Shown: piece by piece, positions 19,465 to 29,201 of the stretch
How positions within the stretch are numbered: the stretch's first letter is position 1
Layout of the letters: every line of letters starts with the position of its first letter
Assembly: GCA_023270185.1 (NCBI GenBank)
Contig: JAGLCY010000085.1
Location: 1 to 45,881, forward strand
Direction of reading: 5' to 3'
Origin: Candidatus Krumholzibacteriia bacterium
GTDB lineage: Bacteria; Krumholzibacteriota; Krumholzibacteriia; LZORAL124-64-63
Length of the DNA: 45,881 bases
Notes under the pieces: model-generated
The model's input: only the letters and a program-made list of their open reading frames with translations
What the model was told of the DNA's origin: nothing
Databases searched by the model: none
Program-made: the position numbers and the translations under genes

Positions 19465-22041
19465 TCAGAATGTGTAGTCCATCTGCAGGCGGACAAGGGT
19501 GTCATCCTTGGGAACGTAGGTGGCATCGGGGGTATTCCCGAGATTATCACCAAAGTTACGAATATCGACATAGGTCTTGGGCAGATTGTGGTCCCGGGTG
19601 ACCTTCAGCTGGAACAACAATCGTTGGGATACCCGGGTTTCGACCTTGAACCAGTTGCGGAATCCGGTCCCGTCCAGCAGGACGAATTCATTACCCTCGA
19701 AATTCCAGAAGAACCCGTCGTACATAGATGACGCGAAGCTCAGCTGGATGCCCGGTGTCAAGTTATGTTCGTACCGGACCTCGAAAGCATGACCCGGCGC
19801 GCCGTTGGTGCCCACGGCCGATTGCCCACCCGGCTCCGGAGTCCCGGCGAACGGCCAACGCTGCCGGGGAGGGAACATGACATTGCTTGTCATGTACATG
19901 AAAGCCAACCGGTTGTAATTGCTCATCAGGGCAATCATCTGCCAGCGGGTTTCCCAGTTCTGGAATCTTCTCGTGTCGAAAGGATCACTTTCAGAACGGC
20001 TGCTGTAACGGTGACGAACCCGGAAACGCAGGTTGAACAGGGGCTGGTACTCGCCCTTGATGGTGTATCGCATCAACTCGGCGCCGTCGGCCTTGCGGGT
20101 CCATTGGTCGAACTGGAGGCCGCTCAGGATGAGTTTCCGACTGATTCGATATCTCATTTCCAGGAACAGGCCCTGTTCGGCCTTTGGCTGGGGCGTGGTC
20201 GTCTCCAACCATGAATACAGACCATCGTTCAACCGGAAGGGAGAACTCAGCAAAGTCATCTCGTACTTGCTGTCGTTGCTGAAGGCCCTGCCGTAGGGGT
20301 TGTCGAAACCGACGTCGTAGTTCCGGTAAATGGCCAGCAGGTGGAGATTTTCCCACTGGCTGTAGGCGTTGATGATGTAGGCATCGGGATTCTTCCCGCT
20401 GAAGAAGTTGTTGCGAGGATCCTGAAGGAATGCGTATTCCCCCTGGATCGATACGTTCTTGTAGACCCCCTGTGCCTCGGCACCCATGACACGGCGCCAA
20501 CGGTACTCCGTCACGGTGCCGTCATCATTATGCACCACACTGTTGTAGGCGCTGGTGATCTCCGTATCCCGAGCCTCCAGAAGGTCGAGATCATCACCAT
20601 TGATGAGAGTCTTTTCATCCGGGACAAAACCCCGGTTGTAACGTGCTTCATATCCCAACACACCGAGGAACGTGCCCGGCGCCAACATGACTTTCATGTT
20701 TCCGCCGATCATGTCCTCTTGAAACGCGTTCCGGCGAAGGCCCGTCGGTAGACCGGTGCCCGGCGCAAGGCGATCATCGAGCCACGCGCCCTCTGGCCGT
20801 GGCTGCATGATGACGTAGCGGTTGATGGTCCCGTCAGAGTTGAGGATGCCGTCTTTCTTGTCGCTGGAAATGAAAAGTGAAGCGTTGACAGGTCCCATGG
20901 ACCCTTCGATGGCCCCTCCTGTCAGGTGGTACTCGTAGCTTCGGGCCAGGTCGCCGTGGATACCGAGCAGGCGTTTGTTGAATCCGTACCCGGTCTTGCG
21001 GAAATGGATGTAGTCGGTGTTGTCCATGACCAGACCCAGACCGTAGGCCACCCGGAAGTTCCCCAGATAGGCGGCCTTCAGGCGGAAACTGCCCAACTGT
21101 TTGTCATTGACCCCGACGTAGCCCTTGACGGTTTCATCCCAATTATTTTCGCCGTACTCCCTGGTGGTCAGGAAACCGGCCTGGTAACCGCCCTCGACAT
21201 TGATACGAACCTTGTTCATCCAGCCGGGCTGGAAGAGTTTGAGATCATCGAGAAGAAACCGTCCACTCCCGGGAACACCCGAGGTGATGCTGCCGATCTC
21301 GTCATCGTCATTGGAATAGGGCGTTTCCCAGTACCTGGTCTGGATATAACCAGTGACCGAGCGGCTGGAGTCCGAAATCTTTTCATCTTCGCTGTAAACA
21401 ACGAAATCTCGAAGGTTGCGGTACGCCCAGTACCTCAACCCGTCGGATCGCCGCATCTGGCGACTGCTTTCGAAGTTCCCCAGCCTTTCCCGGGCCTTCA
21501 GGATGTTGGTGGCATCCACCGGCGAAACATTCTGGTACGACATCAGATCATAGAGATCCATATGGTTGATGTTTTCCGGATTCCGCATCTTATCCAGATA
21601 CTCGTCCACCAATCCTTCGCTAGAACCTTCCTGCCCCAGGTAACGCCGGACCTGTCTGTAACTGGCTGAAAGCCGGGCAATCGAAGGATCCTCATCATCC
21701 GGAGGCATTACCGAAACCAGGGGTTTGAGAATCTGGAAGAATTCCGGCGTCATGCCTGGGATTTCATTCAATTCGTAAACATTGGCGAAAGGCCGCACAA
21801 AGGTCCGGTAATCATGAATACGGCGAGCCAAATCCTGGGGAATCGGCAGGGTCAGCATTTCCTCCAGTGAGGCGCTGTTCAGATTCATGGGCTCGACCCG
21901 GCCTTGCTGATCGGCAGCCTGGGCATACCCAAATCCGCCGAAAAACATCGGCAGCAGAGTTAGCGCCAGAACCAGGAAAGCTCCGGCAACCGGCCGTGGG
22001 CGGAGGTGGAACGCACCACCGTTTCTAAGGGTTACGCTCAC
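19465..22041 (-). CDS. Helix-hairpin-helix domain protein with large predicted outer-membrane beta-barrel
   Basis: Signal peptide; ComEA-like HhH MNLNSASLEEMLTLPIPQDLARRIHDYRTFVRPFANVYELNEIPGMTPEFFQIL; second HhH-like segment; long beta-rich remainder ending VRLQMDYTF. Confidence 0.75.
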   Translation of the reverse strand: MSVTLRNGGAFHLRPRPVAGAFLVLALTLLPMFFGGFGYAQAADQQGRVEPMNLNSASLEEMLTLPIPQDLARRIHDYRTFVRPFANVYELNEIPGMTPEFFQILKPLVSVMPPDDEDPSIARLSASYRQVRRYLGQEGSSEGLVDEYLDKMRNPENINHMDLYDLMSYQNVSPVDATNILKARERLGNFESSRQMRRSDGLRYWAYRNLRDFVVYSEDEKISDSSRSVTGYIQTRYWETPYSNDDDEIGSITSGVPGSGRFLLDDLKLFQPGWMNKVRINVEGGYQAGFLTTREYGENNWDETVKGYVGVNDKQLGSFRLKAAYLGNFRVAYGLGLVMDNTDYIHFRKTGYGFNKRLLGIHGDLARSYEYHLTGGAIEGSMGPVNASLFISSDKKDGILNSDGTINRYVIMQPRPEGAWLDDRLAPGTGLPTGLRRNAFQEDMIGGNMKVMLAPGTFLGVLGYEARYNRGFVPDEKTLINGDDLDLLEARDTEITSAYNSVVHNDDGTVTEYRWRRVMGAEAQGVYKNVSIQGEYAFLQDPRNNFFSGKNPDAYIINAYSQWENLHLLAIYRNYDVGFDNPYGRAFSNDSKYEMTLLSSPFRLNDGLYSWLETTTPQPKAEQGLFLEMRYRISRKLILSGLQFDQWTRKADGAELMRYTIKGEYQPLFNLRFRVRHRYSSRSESDPFDTRRFQNWETRWQMIALMSNYNRLAFMYMTSNVMFPPRQRWPFAGTPEPGGQSAVGTNGAPGHAFEVRYEHNLTPGIQLSFASSMYDGFFWNFEGNEFVLLDGTGFRNWFKVETRVSQRLLFQLKVTRDHNLPKTYVDIRNFGDNLGNTPDATYVPKDDTLVRLQMDYTF

Positions 22042-22928
22042 TGCGCCTCACCGCCCCATGCAAAGTTCAGCCCGAACTGGTGCGTGCTGTCCAGTGTCCC
22101 GCCGCCGGTGGAAAATCCATAGTGCACACCAAGTCCCTGGAAGGTATAGCCGAAGCCGGCGGTCAGCTTGTTGGGATTGGTCAGAATCCCCGCCCTCAAG
22201 GCGAAGCCGTCCACGATCATCATCTCAATCCCGCCGTGGTACTGCACATCTTCACCGAGTTCGTTGTCGAACTCGAACGTCGTGATCACCCCTGCATATG
22301 GTTCGTAGCTGATTCCCGCCACCAACCTGCGGTGGAGTTCCTCCTCATCCAGGCCGAGGCTCGGATTGTTGAGATTCTTGACTTGGAACCCCAGGCGGGT
22401 TCGTTTGTGCACGGTCATCATGAAACCCAGATCAATTCCGAAGGACGTGTCACTGCCCGGATCCAGGCCTGAAACGGACTGGCCCAGTTCGACGTGGTAC
22501 ATGTTCAGGGCGTACCCAAAATCAACCCGTGAGTGGTAATCGCTGTAAAGATTGAACCCATGGGCCAGGCTGAGCTGGGTTTCCTTGAGCAGGCTGGTAT
22601 CCTGGTAACCCACCTTGAAATGAGTCATGCCCAGACCGACATTACCCCATTTTTCACTGAGGGGAATTCCCGTCCCCACAACGAAGAAATCGGTGAAGTC
22701 GAGGGTAAAAGGCCGCACGTAACTGGCGGCGATCGATCCTCCATCCATCTTCCCGAGATCTCCCGGATTCAGGAAAGCCGCGTACGCGCCGTCATGGACC
22801 GCGACGGATGATTCACCCATGGCCCTGGCCCGGGGGCTGACCGTGGTGTTTTCAAAGAATGCGCTGGCCGGCAACGCCGAGAAGCCGAGCGTCGCCAGAA
22901 TCACGATATATGTCAGTTTCCGAATCAT
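22038..22928 (-). CDS. PorV/PorQ family-like outer-membrane protein
   Basis: Signal peptide; NTTVSPRARAMGESSVAVHDGAYAAFLNPGDLGKMDGGSIAASYVRPF; overlaps start of the HhH-barrel gene by 4 nt. Confidence 0.75.
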   Translation of the reverse strand: MIRKLTYIVILATLGFSALPASAFFENTTVSPRARAMGESSVAVHDGAYAAFLNPGDLGKMDGGSIAASYVRPFTLDFTDFFVVGTGIPLSEKWGNVGLGMTHFKVGYQDTSLLKETQLSLAHGFNLYSDYHSRVDFGYALNMYHVELGQSVSGLDPGSDTSFGIDLGFMMTVHKRTRLGFQVKNLNNPSLGLDEEELHRRLVAGISYEPYAGVITTFEFDNELGEDVQYHGGIEMMIVDGFALRAGILTNPNKLTAGFGYTFQGLGVHYGFSTGGGTLDSTHQFGLNFAWGGEAQ

Positions 22929-22940
22929 CGCTCACCCTCT

Positions 22941-25900
22941 CTAGTTGCTCAGCCGGGTGGCAACGACCACCGGCGCGGTTTCATTTTCCTGTTTGCCTGT
23001 CTTGATATCCACTGAGGAAAGATGCACCACGTACATCCCGCCTTTGACCCTTTCGTAGAGGGAGTCCCTGCCGTCCCAGTAGATAAGATTCGGGGGATTC
23101 CCGTCGAAGCGGCTGTCGAACAGGGTCACCACAAGCCTTCCTTCCAGATCGAATACCCTCACGCGGGTTTCGCTTATGCTTCTGGGATTTGAAATGAAGG
23201 CGATGGGGAATTCCTCACCCTCGCCCGGCAGGAATGTCCTGGCCGGAACACGGAGTTGGATGACAGTCTCGCTGCCCTGGTCACCTCCGGCGGGCATTGA
23301 CGGCGAATAGGGTTTCATTTCAAAGGTCGTGTTGAACTTTTCACTCGTTTCGTCACGACCATCCACACCGTTGCTGCCAGTGGGAGTCTGGTCACCCTCG
23401 GACCCGTTGATGCGTTGGTAGGAATTTCCGAAGTCATTCTGCTTATTGAAGGCATCGCCGGAATTTGTACCGTTTTCCGGCAGGTAGGAATGACTGCCGA
23501 TCTTCTTGCCCGTCTTGTTGAAAAAGATGCTGGATGTTGTTGATTCGTCGGGATCCTTCCAGACAAACACGTCGATGTCGGTAACCTTGTCCTCGCCCTC
23601 CACGAAATGGTAGAGGATGATCGTCTCAGCCGAATTGGTAAGCGTGGGACTCGACTCGCCGACGATGCTGTTGCTGGAGGCATTCCCGAAAATCCAGCGC
23701 ATGTCGGGCACGCCATCAGGCCCGCCACCGTCTTCGTACAACTCCAGGTCCGGATTGAAACCGAATTCGCCAAAGAACACCGAGCTGCCAGGCACGGCGA
23801 TAACAATGGTGTCGCCGGCCGCAATGGAATAGCCGTCAGGGAAACGAGCGTGGAAGTCGCTGAAAGCCCCACCGCCGACAGTGCTCTGTGAAGGATTGCC
23901 CAGGCCGATATTGTAATAATATTGGCTATTGGGGCTATGGTTTGCATCCGTCAGGTAGTAATCACTGAGGTCCACCGGCACGGTGCCCGGATTGTGTATC
24001 TCGATGAATTCCTGATCGGATCCAAGCGTACAAATCTCTGTCAACAGAAGCTTTACCGCATCGCCTCCAACCGGAGGGGGTGCCGGCTGGGCGGGATCAG
24101 CAGCCGCCATCTGGAAGGTCCCGTCGAAGTTCTCGCTGGTCTCGTCCCGGCCATCCACACCATTGCTGCCGGTGGGCGTCTGGGTGCCCTCGTTGGCATC
24201 GGTGCGGTGGTAGGACATGCCCGGATCGGTTTCCGAATTGAACGGAGTCTGGGCAGTCGTGGCGGTCTCATCCAGGTAGGAGTGGCTGCCCACGGTCACG
24301 CCGGTCTTGCTGAACAGGAAGCTCGTATCGGCGGAGAGCGCGTCCTTCCAGAAGAACACGTCGATATCCACCACCCGATCCTCGCCGGCTTTCCAACTGT
24401 AGAGGACCACCGTTTCGGCGGCAGGGCTCAGAGCCGGTGTCGACGTGGCGCCGATGATGCTGTTGTTGCTTCCGTCCCCGAAAATGAAATCCATGCTCGG
24501 GACGTTGTCGTCGTCGGAATCATTTTCAAAGAGTTTCAGGTCGGGCATGAAGCCGTAGGCCGCGTTGAAGGCCGTGCTTCCACCCACGGCGATCACGATG
24601 GTATCCCCGGCCGCCAGGGAAAACCCGTCAGGGAATTTGGCGTGGAAGTCGCCGTCGGCGCCGCCGCCCACCGTCGCTGCGCTCGGGCTGCCCTCGGCGA
24701 TCCGCCAGTAGAATTGGCTGGCCGGGGTGTTGACCGCGTCGGTCAGGTAGTAGCTGCCCATGTCCACAGCCGCGGTACCCGGGTTAAGGATCTCGATGAA
24801 CTCGGCGCCCACGTCCTTGGTGCAGACCTCGGTGATGAGGAGTTTGTCCGGGTCGAGCGCCGGCCCACCTCCACCGGGAGCCGAGGGGTCGTAGGGCATC
24901 ATGGCGAAGGTGTTGTTGAAGTTCTCGCTCGTTTCGTCCCGGCCGCCCACACCGTTGCTGCCGGTGGGGGTCTGGCCGCCCTCGGTGGCGTCGGTACGGT
25001 GGTAGGAGTTCCCGAAGGCATTCTCCGAACCGAAGGCGTCATTAATATTGGTGCCTTTTTCAGGCAGATAGGAATGGCTGCCGACCGTCACGCCCGTCTT
25101 GTTGAAGAAGTGGCTTGTGGTCGTCGAGGAGGGATCCTTCCAGGCGAAAACATCGATGTCGATGACCTTGTCCTCACCAGTCACGAAGTGGTAGAGGATC
25201 ACGGTCTCGGCCGTGTTGGAAAGTGTCGGAACCGTCTCGCCGACGATGCTGTTGCTGCCCTCATCCCCGAAAACCCAACGCATGTCAGGTACGGCATCGG
25301 ACGCGGCCCCATCCTCGAAAAGTTCCAGATCCGGATTGAAACCGAAGGCAGCGAAAAACACATCGCTGCCGGCCACGGTGACCACGATGGTGTCTCCGCC
25401 GGCAATCGTGAACCCGGCGGGGAACCTGGCGTGGAAATCATAAAACGCCCCGCCGCCGATGGTCGTCTGGGAAGGATTGCCTTCCGCGATCCGGTAATAA
25501 TACTGGTTGCCACTGCTGTAATTGGCGTCGGTCAGGTAGTAGTCGCTGAGATCCACCTCCACGGTGCCCGGATTGTAGATCTCCACGAATTCCTGATCGG
25601 TGCCCGTCGTACTGACTTCCGTCAGCAGCAGTTTGCCCGGTCCCGTTCCCGGATCAGGATCCTGGGCCACGGTCCAGGAGGCCGCGAAATTGGGCGATCC
25701 GGCCGGATATACGACCGACATGCTTTCCGTGTTTGTTCCCTCGCACCACCAGGCAACAACCGCGCCCTCGGCCTGAGCCGGCACTGTTGCCGTCCACACT
25801 CCGGAGCCATCGGTATTTCCGCCCAGGGTCAGATCGGCGCCCCCGTCAACGGTGTAATGGAATACGGTTTCTTCCACCTCGTCCTGGTCCGCAAGAGTCA

Positions 25901-26855
25901 CCGAAAGGGTCACGGCCTGTCCGTCATACGGCGCGGCGGGGTCGATGCCCCCCGCGGTGGCGATGGGAGCAGTGGGATAAGGCGGAATATGGATCGCGGG
26001 CGGTTCGTGCCCAACGACCTCGGGGAACGTCGTGGCCAGGTTTTCACTGGTCTCGTCGTGACCACCTATGCCATTGCCGCCGGTGAGGGTTTCGGTGCCT
26101 TCGTCGGTGTTGATCCGGCGCAGAGAGCTGCCGGCGACCGGACCGGTCGCGGCAGCGGCTTCCTGGGAAGCCACCGCGGTGTCCGCCTTATAGGATCCAC
26201 CGCCGATGGAAATCCCGGTCTTGTCGATGCGCACGTTATTGTCGGCGCCCCACATGACGTAATCCAGATCCTGGACGAGATCGGTGGCCCCGTCCCAGGA
26301 GTAGAGAATCAGGCTGGCCGCGGTTGCGGAAAGAGCCGGCGCGTTGCCCGCGCCGCCAAGACCGGCGTTGATCGACTCTTGATATGCTTCCAACATTTCC
26401 GGCACGCCATCAGGTTCCGCACCATCCTCGAACAGTTCGAAGTCGGGATTGTTGCCATAGGCCGCCAGATACTCGGCGCTGCCGTTCAAGGCGATGGCGA
26501 TGCTTCCTGAGGCCGGCAATACGAAACCGGCGGGGAACCTGGCGTGGAAGCCACCGGCGGTCCCACCACCGGGGTTGGCCGAGGCCGGATCCAGCAGGGC
26601 GATGTTGTAGTAGTAGGTCGCCGGAGCGGCCGCGCCGTTGGTGAGATAGACGTTATCCATGGGGATGGGTGACCCCGTGGGATTTTCGATCTCGATGAAC
26701 GGGCTGCTTCCGGTAGCGGTCTGGACCACGACTTCGCTGATGATCAGATGGTCAGCCGTAGCGGCGAAGGCCGACGTGGCGATGACACCCACCGCCAGCA
26801 AAGACAAGATCAACCACCTGAAAGCCCGGGATGATTCCCTACGAAAACTGGACAT
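22941..26855 (-). CDS. Secreted multi-lamin-tail-domain (LTD) protein with C-terminal FlgD-Ig-like domain
   Basis: Four LTD-like units (LLLTEVSTTGTDQEFVEIYNPGTVEVDLSDYYLTDA... etc.), one intervening Ig-like domain, C-terminus VRVFDLEGRLVVTLFDSRFDGNPPNLIYWDGRDSLYERVKGGMYVVHLSS. Likely start MSSFRRESSRAFRW. Confidence 0.85.
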   Translation of the reverse strand: MSSFRRESSRAFRWLILSLLAVGVIATSAFAATADHLIISEVVVQTATGSSPFIEIENPTGSPIPMDNVYLTNGAAAPATYYYNIALLDPASANPGGGTAGGFHARFPAGFVLPASGSIAIALNGSAEYLAAYGNNPDFELFEDGAEPDGVPEMLEAYQESINAGLGGAGNAPALSATAASLILYSWDGATDLVQDLDYVMWGADNNVRIDKTGISIGGGSYKADTAVASQEAAAATGPVAGSSLRRINTDEGTETLTGGNGIGGHDETSENLATTFPEVVGHEPPAIHIPPYPTAPIATAGGIDPAAPYDGQAVTLSVTLADQDEVEETVFHYTVDGGADLTLGGNTDGSGVWTATVPAQAEGAVVAWWCEGTNTESMSVVYPAGSPNFAASWTVAQDPDPGTGPGKLLLTEVSTTGTDQEFVEIYNPGTVEVDLSDYYLTDANYSSGNQYYYRIAEGNPSQTTIGGGAFYDFHARFPAGFTIAGGDTIVVTVAGSDVFFAAFGFNPDLELFEDGAASDAVPDMRWVFGDEGSNSIVGETVPTLSNTAETVILYHFVTGEDKVIDIDVFAWKDPSSTTTSHFFNKTGVTVGSHSYLPEKGTNINDAFGSENAFGNSYHRTDATEGGQTPTGSNGVGGRDETSENFNNTFAMMPYDPSAPGGGGPALDPDKLLITEVCTKDVGAEFIEILNPGTAAVDMGSYYLTDAVNTPASQFYWRIAEGSPSAATVGGGADGDFHAKFPDGFSLAAGDTIVIAVGGSTAFNAAYGFMPDLKLFENDSDDDNVPSMDFIFGDGSNNSIIGATSTPALSPAAETVVLYSWKAGEDRVVDIDVFFWKDALSADTSFLFSKTGVTVGSHSYLDETATTAQTPFNSETDPGMSYHRTDANEGTQTPTGSNGVDGRDETSENFDGTFQMAAADPAQPAPPPVGGDAVKLLLTEICTLGSDQEFIEIHNPGTVPVDLSDYYLTDANHSPNSQYYYNIGLGNPSQSTVGGGAFSDFHARFPDGYSIAAGDTIVIAVPGSSVFFGEFGFNPDLELYEDGGGPDGVPDMRWIFGNASSNSIVGESSPTLTNSAETIILYHFVEGEDKVTDIDVFVWKDPDESTTSSIFFNKTGKKIGSHSYLPENGTNSGDAFNKQNDFGNSYQRINGSEGDQTPTGSNGVDGRDETSEKFNTTFEMKPYSPSMPAGGDQGSETVIQLRVPARTFLPGEGEEFPIAFISNPRSISETRVRVFDLEGRLVVTLFDSRFDGNPPNLIYWDGRDSLYERVKGGMYVVHLSSVDIKTGKQENETAPVVVATRLSN
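23270..25645 (-). repeat. Three in-frame tandem coding repeats with exact 792-bp period (264 codons)
   Basis: Anchor tc(a/g)ct(c/g)gt(t/c)tcgtc...ttgctgcc(a/g)gtggg.gtctgg begins at 23341, 24133 and 24925 (792-bp spacing). A diverged fourth copy lies at 26044 (+1119 bp). Confidence 0.9.
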
Positions 26856-27027
26856 CGAGGCGCTCCCTTCAAGGGATCCGGAGAGAGAGGTTTTTGGTTT
26901 GGAGACGGACCATAACTTGCGCGAGGTTTGCATTCAAGCCCTAGTTATAAAGAAAACAACTATGAAAATGAGTATTAAAAATAAATGAAAAAAGCATTAA
27001 ATCAGTGGGGTTTAAACAATCAATGAT

Positions 27028-27492
27028 TTATGCGGAAGATTCGCCGGCCTTGGAAAACGCGGCCCCCAGAGCATCGGAAGTCTCGGCTTCGCGCAGGCCC
27101 TGAAGAAAGGAACCCTGCCGGACCAGGCGAGCCAGGCGGGCCAGGACTCGAAGCATCTGACGGGGATCGCCATCCGGGCCGACCAGCAGGATAACGATGT
27201 CCACCGGTTGGCCATCTTCCGAGGGAATATCCACCGGATCAGCCAGGGTGGCCACCGCGATGCGGACTTCGCTCACCCCTGTGAACCGCGCGTGGGGAAT
27301 TACCAGGCCGCCGCCGATGGCGGTGCTGCCCTCGGTCTCCCGACGCATCACCTCCCGTACCAGATCCTTCGCCGGACCGACGTTACCGTCGTCCACGAAC
27401 TGGTCCACAAGGCGGGTAACCGCCTCGGAGACACTGTCGCAATCCAGCTTGGGCAAAAATCCGCCGGGGGTCGTGTAATCCATTAATTTCAT
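27028..27492 (-). CDS. PTS sugar transporter subunit IIA domain protein (PtsN-like), second copy
   Basis: MKLMDYTTPGGFLPKLDCDSVSEAVTRLVDQF..RRETEGSTAIGGGLVIPHARFTGVSEVRIAVATL; active-site His in PHAR. Confidence 0.87.
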   Translation of the reverse strand: MKLMDYTTPGGFLPKLDCDSVSEAVTRLVDQFVDDGNVGPAKDLVREVMRRETEGSTAIGGGLVIPHARFTGVSEVRIAVATLADPVDIPSEDGQPVDIVILLVGPDGDPRQMLRVLARLARLVRQGSFLQGLREAETSDALGAAFSKAGESSA

Positions 27493-27565
27493 GGAGCGAA
27501 GGTAATGGAACAGCGGCCCGGTGTCCAGCATATGGACCCGGGCCGCTCAGTCTTCAAGTGGATCA

Positions 27566-28645
27566 TTACTCGACAGTCGCGGCCAGCTCCGACACCTTGC
27601 CGGCCAGCTGCAGAAAAGCCTCCCGCGCCGTGCTGCCTTCGACCAGGGCCGCCGGTTTGCCGGTGTCGCCACCCTTCCTGATGCTCGCGTCGATGGGAAT
27701 CTCCGCCAGCAGGGGAAGACCGTACTGCTCAGCAACCTGGGCACCGCCACCGCGACCGAAGATATCGTACTTCTTGTCACTTTCCGGGCACACGAAATAG
27801 CTCATGTTCTCCACGATGCCCAGCACCGGAACCTGGGTCTCCCTGAACATCACGATGCCCCGCCGCACATCGGTCAACGCCACCTCCTGGGGTGTCGTGA
27901 CCATGACCACGCCGGACAGGGGAACCTGCTGGATGAGAGTCAACTGGGCATCTCCGGTTCCAGGCGGCAGATCCACGATCAGGTATTCGAGATCAGTCCA
28001 CTGAACGTCCTTCAGGAACTGCTTGACGGCGGAAAAAACCAGCGGACCACGCCAGATCACCGGCTGTTCGGGCGGCAAAAGAAGCCCCATGCTGATGACC
28101 TGCATGCCGTGGGAAATGACAGGGTGGATCTTCTTGTCTTCGGTAACTTCCGGCCCTTCCGAAAGACCCAGCATGGTGGGCACGCTCGGCCCGTAAACAT
28201 CGGCGTCGAGCAGACCGACCTTATGCCCCCGGGCGGACAGGGCCAGGGCCAGGTTCACCGCCACGGAGGATTTCCCTACGCCGCCCTTGGCGCTCGCCAC
28301 GGCCACGATCTTTTCCACTCCCGGCAACTTCTTGCGGTCGGCAAACGGATCGGGCGACTGCCCGTGAGGCCCGGTGGGAGCGGCTTTCGGCTGGGACCGG
28401 TCATCCACCGGCACCTGCACCGAAAGAACCCCCGGCAGCCCGGAAACAGCCTGGATCACACTTTCCCGCACCGCGGCAATGGTCTCGTCCTTCTCACTGG
28501 TCTTGACGATGGTCACGACAACCTCGCCGCCGGTGACCTTGATTTCCCCGATCAGGTTGATCGACACCACGTCCACTCGTGTGCCGGGTACCTTGACGTC
28601 CTTGAGGGCCGTCATGACGATTTCAGGATTGAGATTGTGACTCAT
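27566..28645 (-). CDS. apbC: Mrp/NBP35 family iron-sulfur carrier ATPase
   Basis: N-terminal MIP18-like domain then VASAKGGVGKSSVAVNLALALSARGHKVGLLDADVYGPS, VDLPPGTGDAQLTL. Confidence 0.94.
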   Translation of the reverse strand: MSHNLNPEIVMTALKDVKVPGTRVDVVSINLIGEIKVTGGEVVVTIVKTSEKDETIAAVRESVIQAVSGLPGVLSVQVPVDDRSQPKAAPTGPHGQSPDPFADRKKLPGVEKIVAVASAKGGVGKSSVAVNLALALSARGHKVGLLDADVYGPSVPTMLGLSEGPEVTEDKKIHPVISHGMQVISMGLLLPPEQPVIWRGPLVFSAVKQFLKDVQWTDLEYLIVDLPPGTGDAQLTLIQQVPLSGVVMVTTPQEVALTDVRRGIVMFRETQVPVLGIVENMSYFVCPESDKKYDIFGRGGGAQVAEQYGLPLLAEIPIDASIRKGGDTGKPAALVEGSTAREAFLQLAGKVSELAATVE

Positions 28646-28706
28646 TTTCAACTCCTTGCGTGCGGAACCATTCAGCGCCGGAAGCAGGTCCGGCATTTAT
28701 TGTCGT

Positions 28707-29198
28707 TCAGGATCTTTTAATTGTGTCGAGCACCCGTCCGAGAATGTGGGCATGGTCAAAAGCCAGATCAGGCAACCGCTTCACGGGGAACCAGTCGGCG
28801 CTGGCGGCGTCGTCACCTCCACGGACAACAGGGGCCTCTCCGATGAGAACCGCGACATAGACCACCGACACCGTATGTCCGCGAGGGTCCCGCCCGGGAT
28901 TGCCGAAGGTCCGAAACTGGCGAAAGGGAAGACCGGTCAGTCCCGTTTCCTCCTCTATCTCCCGGTGGATCGCGTCTTCGATGTCCTCACCGTAATCCAC
29001 GAACCCGCCGGGCAGGGCGTGCCGCCCTTTGAAGGGATCCCGGCCCCGTTCGATCAGCAGCACCGCAAAATGATCCCCCAGCACTCCCTCGGCCTGCCGT
29101 AACAGCACCACGCCGTCGACCGTCAGGGCGGGATTGCGGAAGTGCTCCACGACATCCTTTTCGCCTTCGGTCGGTTGCGATGTATGCTCGGTCGCCAA
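28707..29198 (-). CDS. NUDIX hydrolase
   Basis: Nudix box GGFVDYGEDIEDAIHREIEEETGL. Confidence 0.93.
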   Translation of the reverse strand: MATEHTSQPTEGEKDVVEHFRNPALTVDGVVLLRQAEGVLGDHFAVLLIERGRDPFKGRHALPGGFVDYGEDIEDAIHREIEEETGLTGLPFRQFRTFGNPGRDPRGHTVSVVYVAVLIGEAPVVRGGDDAASADWFPVKRLPDLAFDHAHILGRVLDTIKRS

Positions 29199-29201
29199 GA
29201 A

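Noticed and set aside
23922-26510. 862-aa plus-strand ORF
   Set aside because: Antisense shadow of the LTD repeat protein. GC-rich codon bias plus the strict 792-bp in-frame repeat keeps the antisense frame open; the product is low-complexity Gly/Arg/His-rich.
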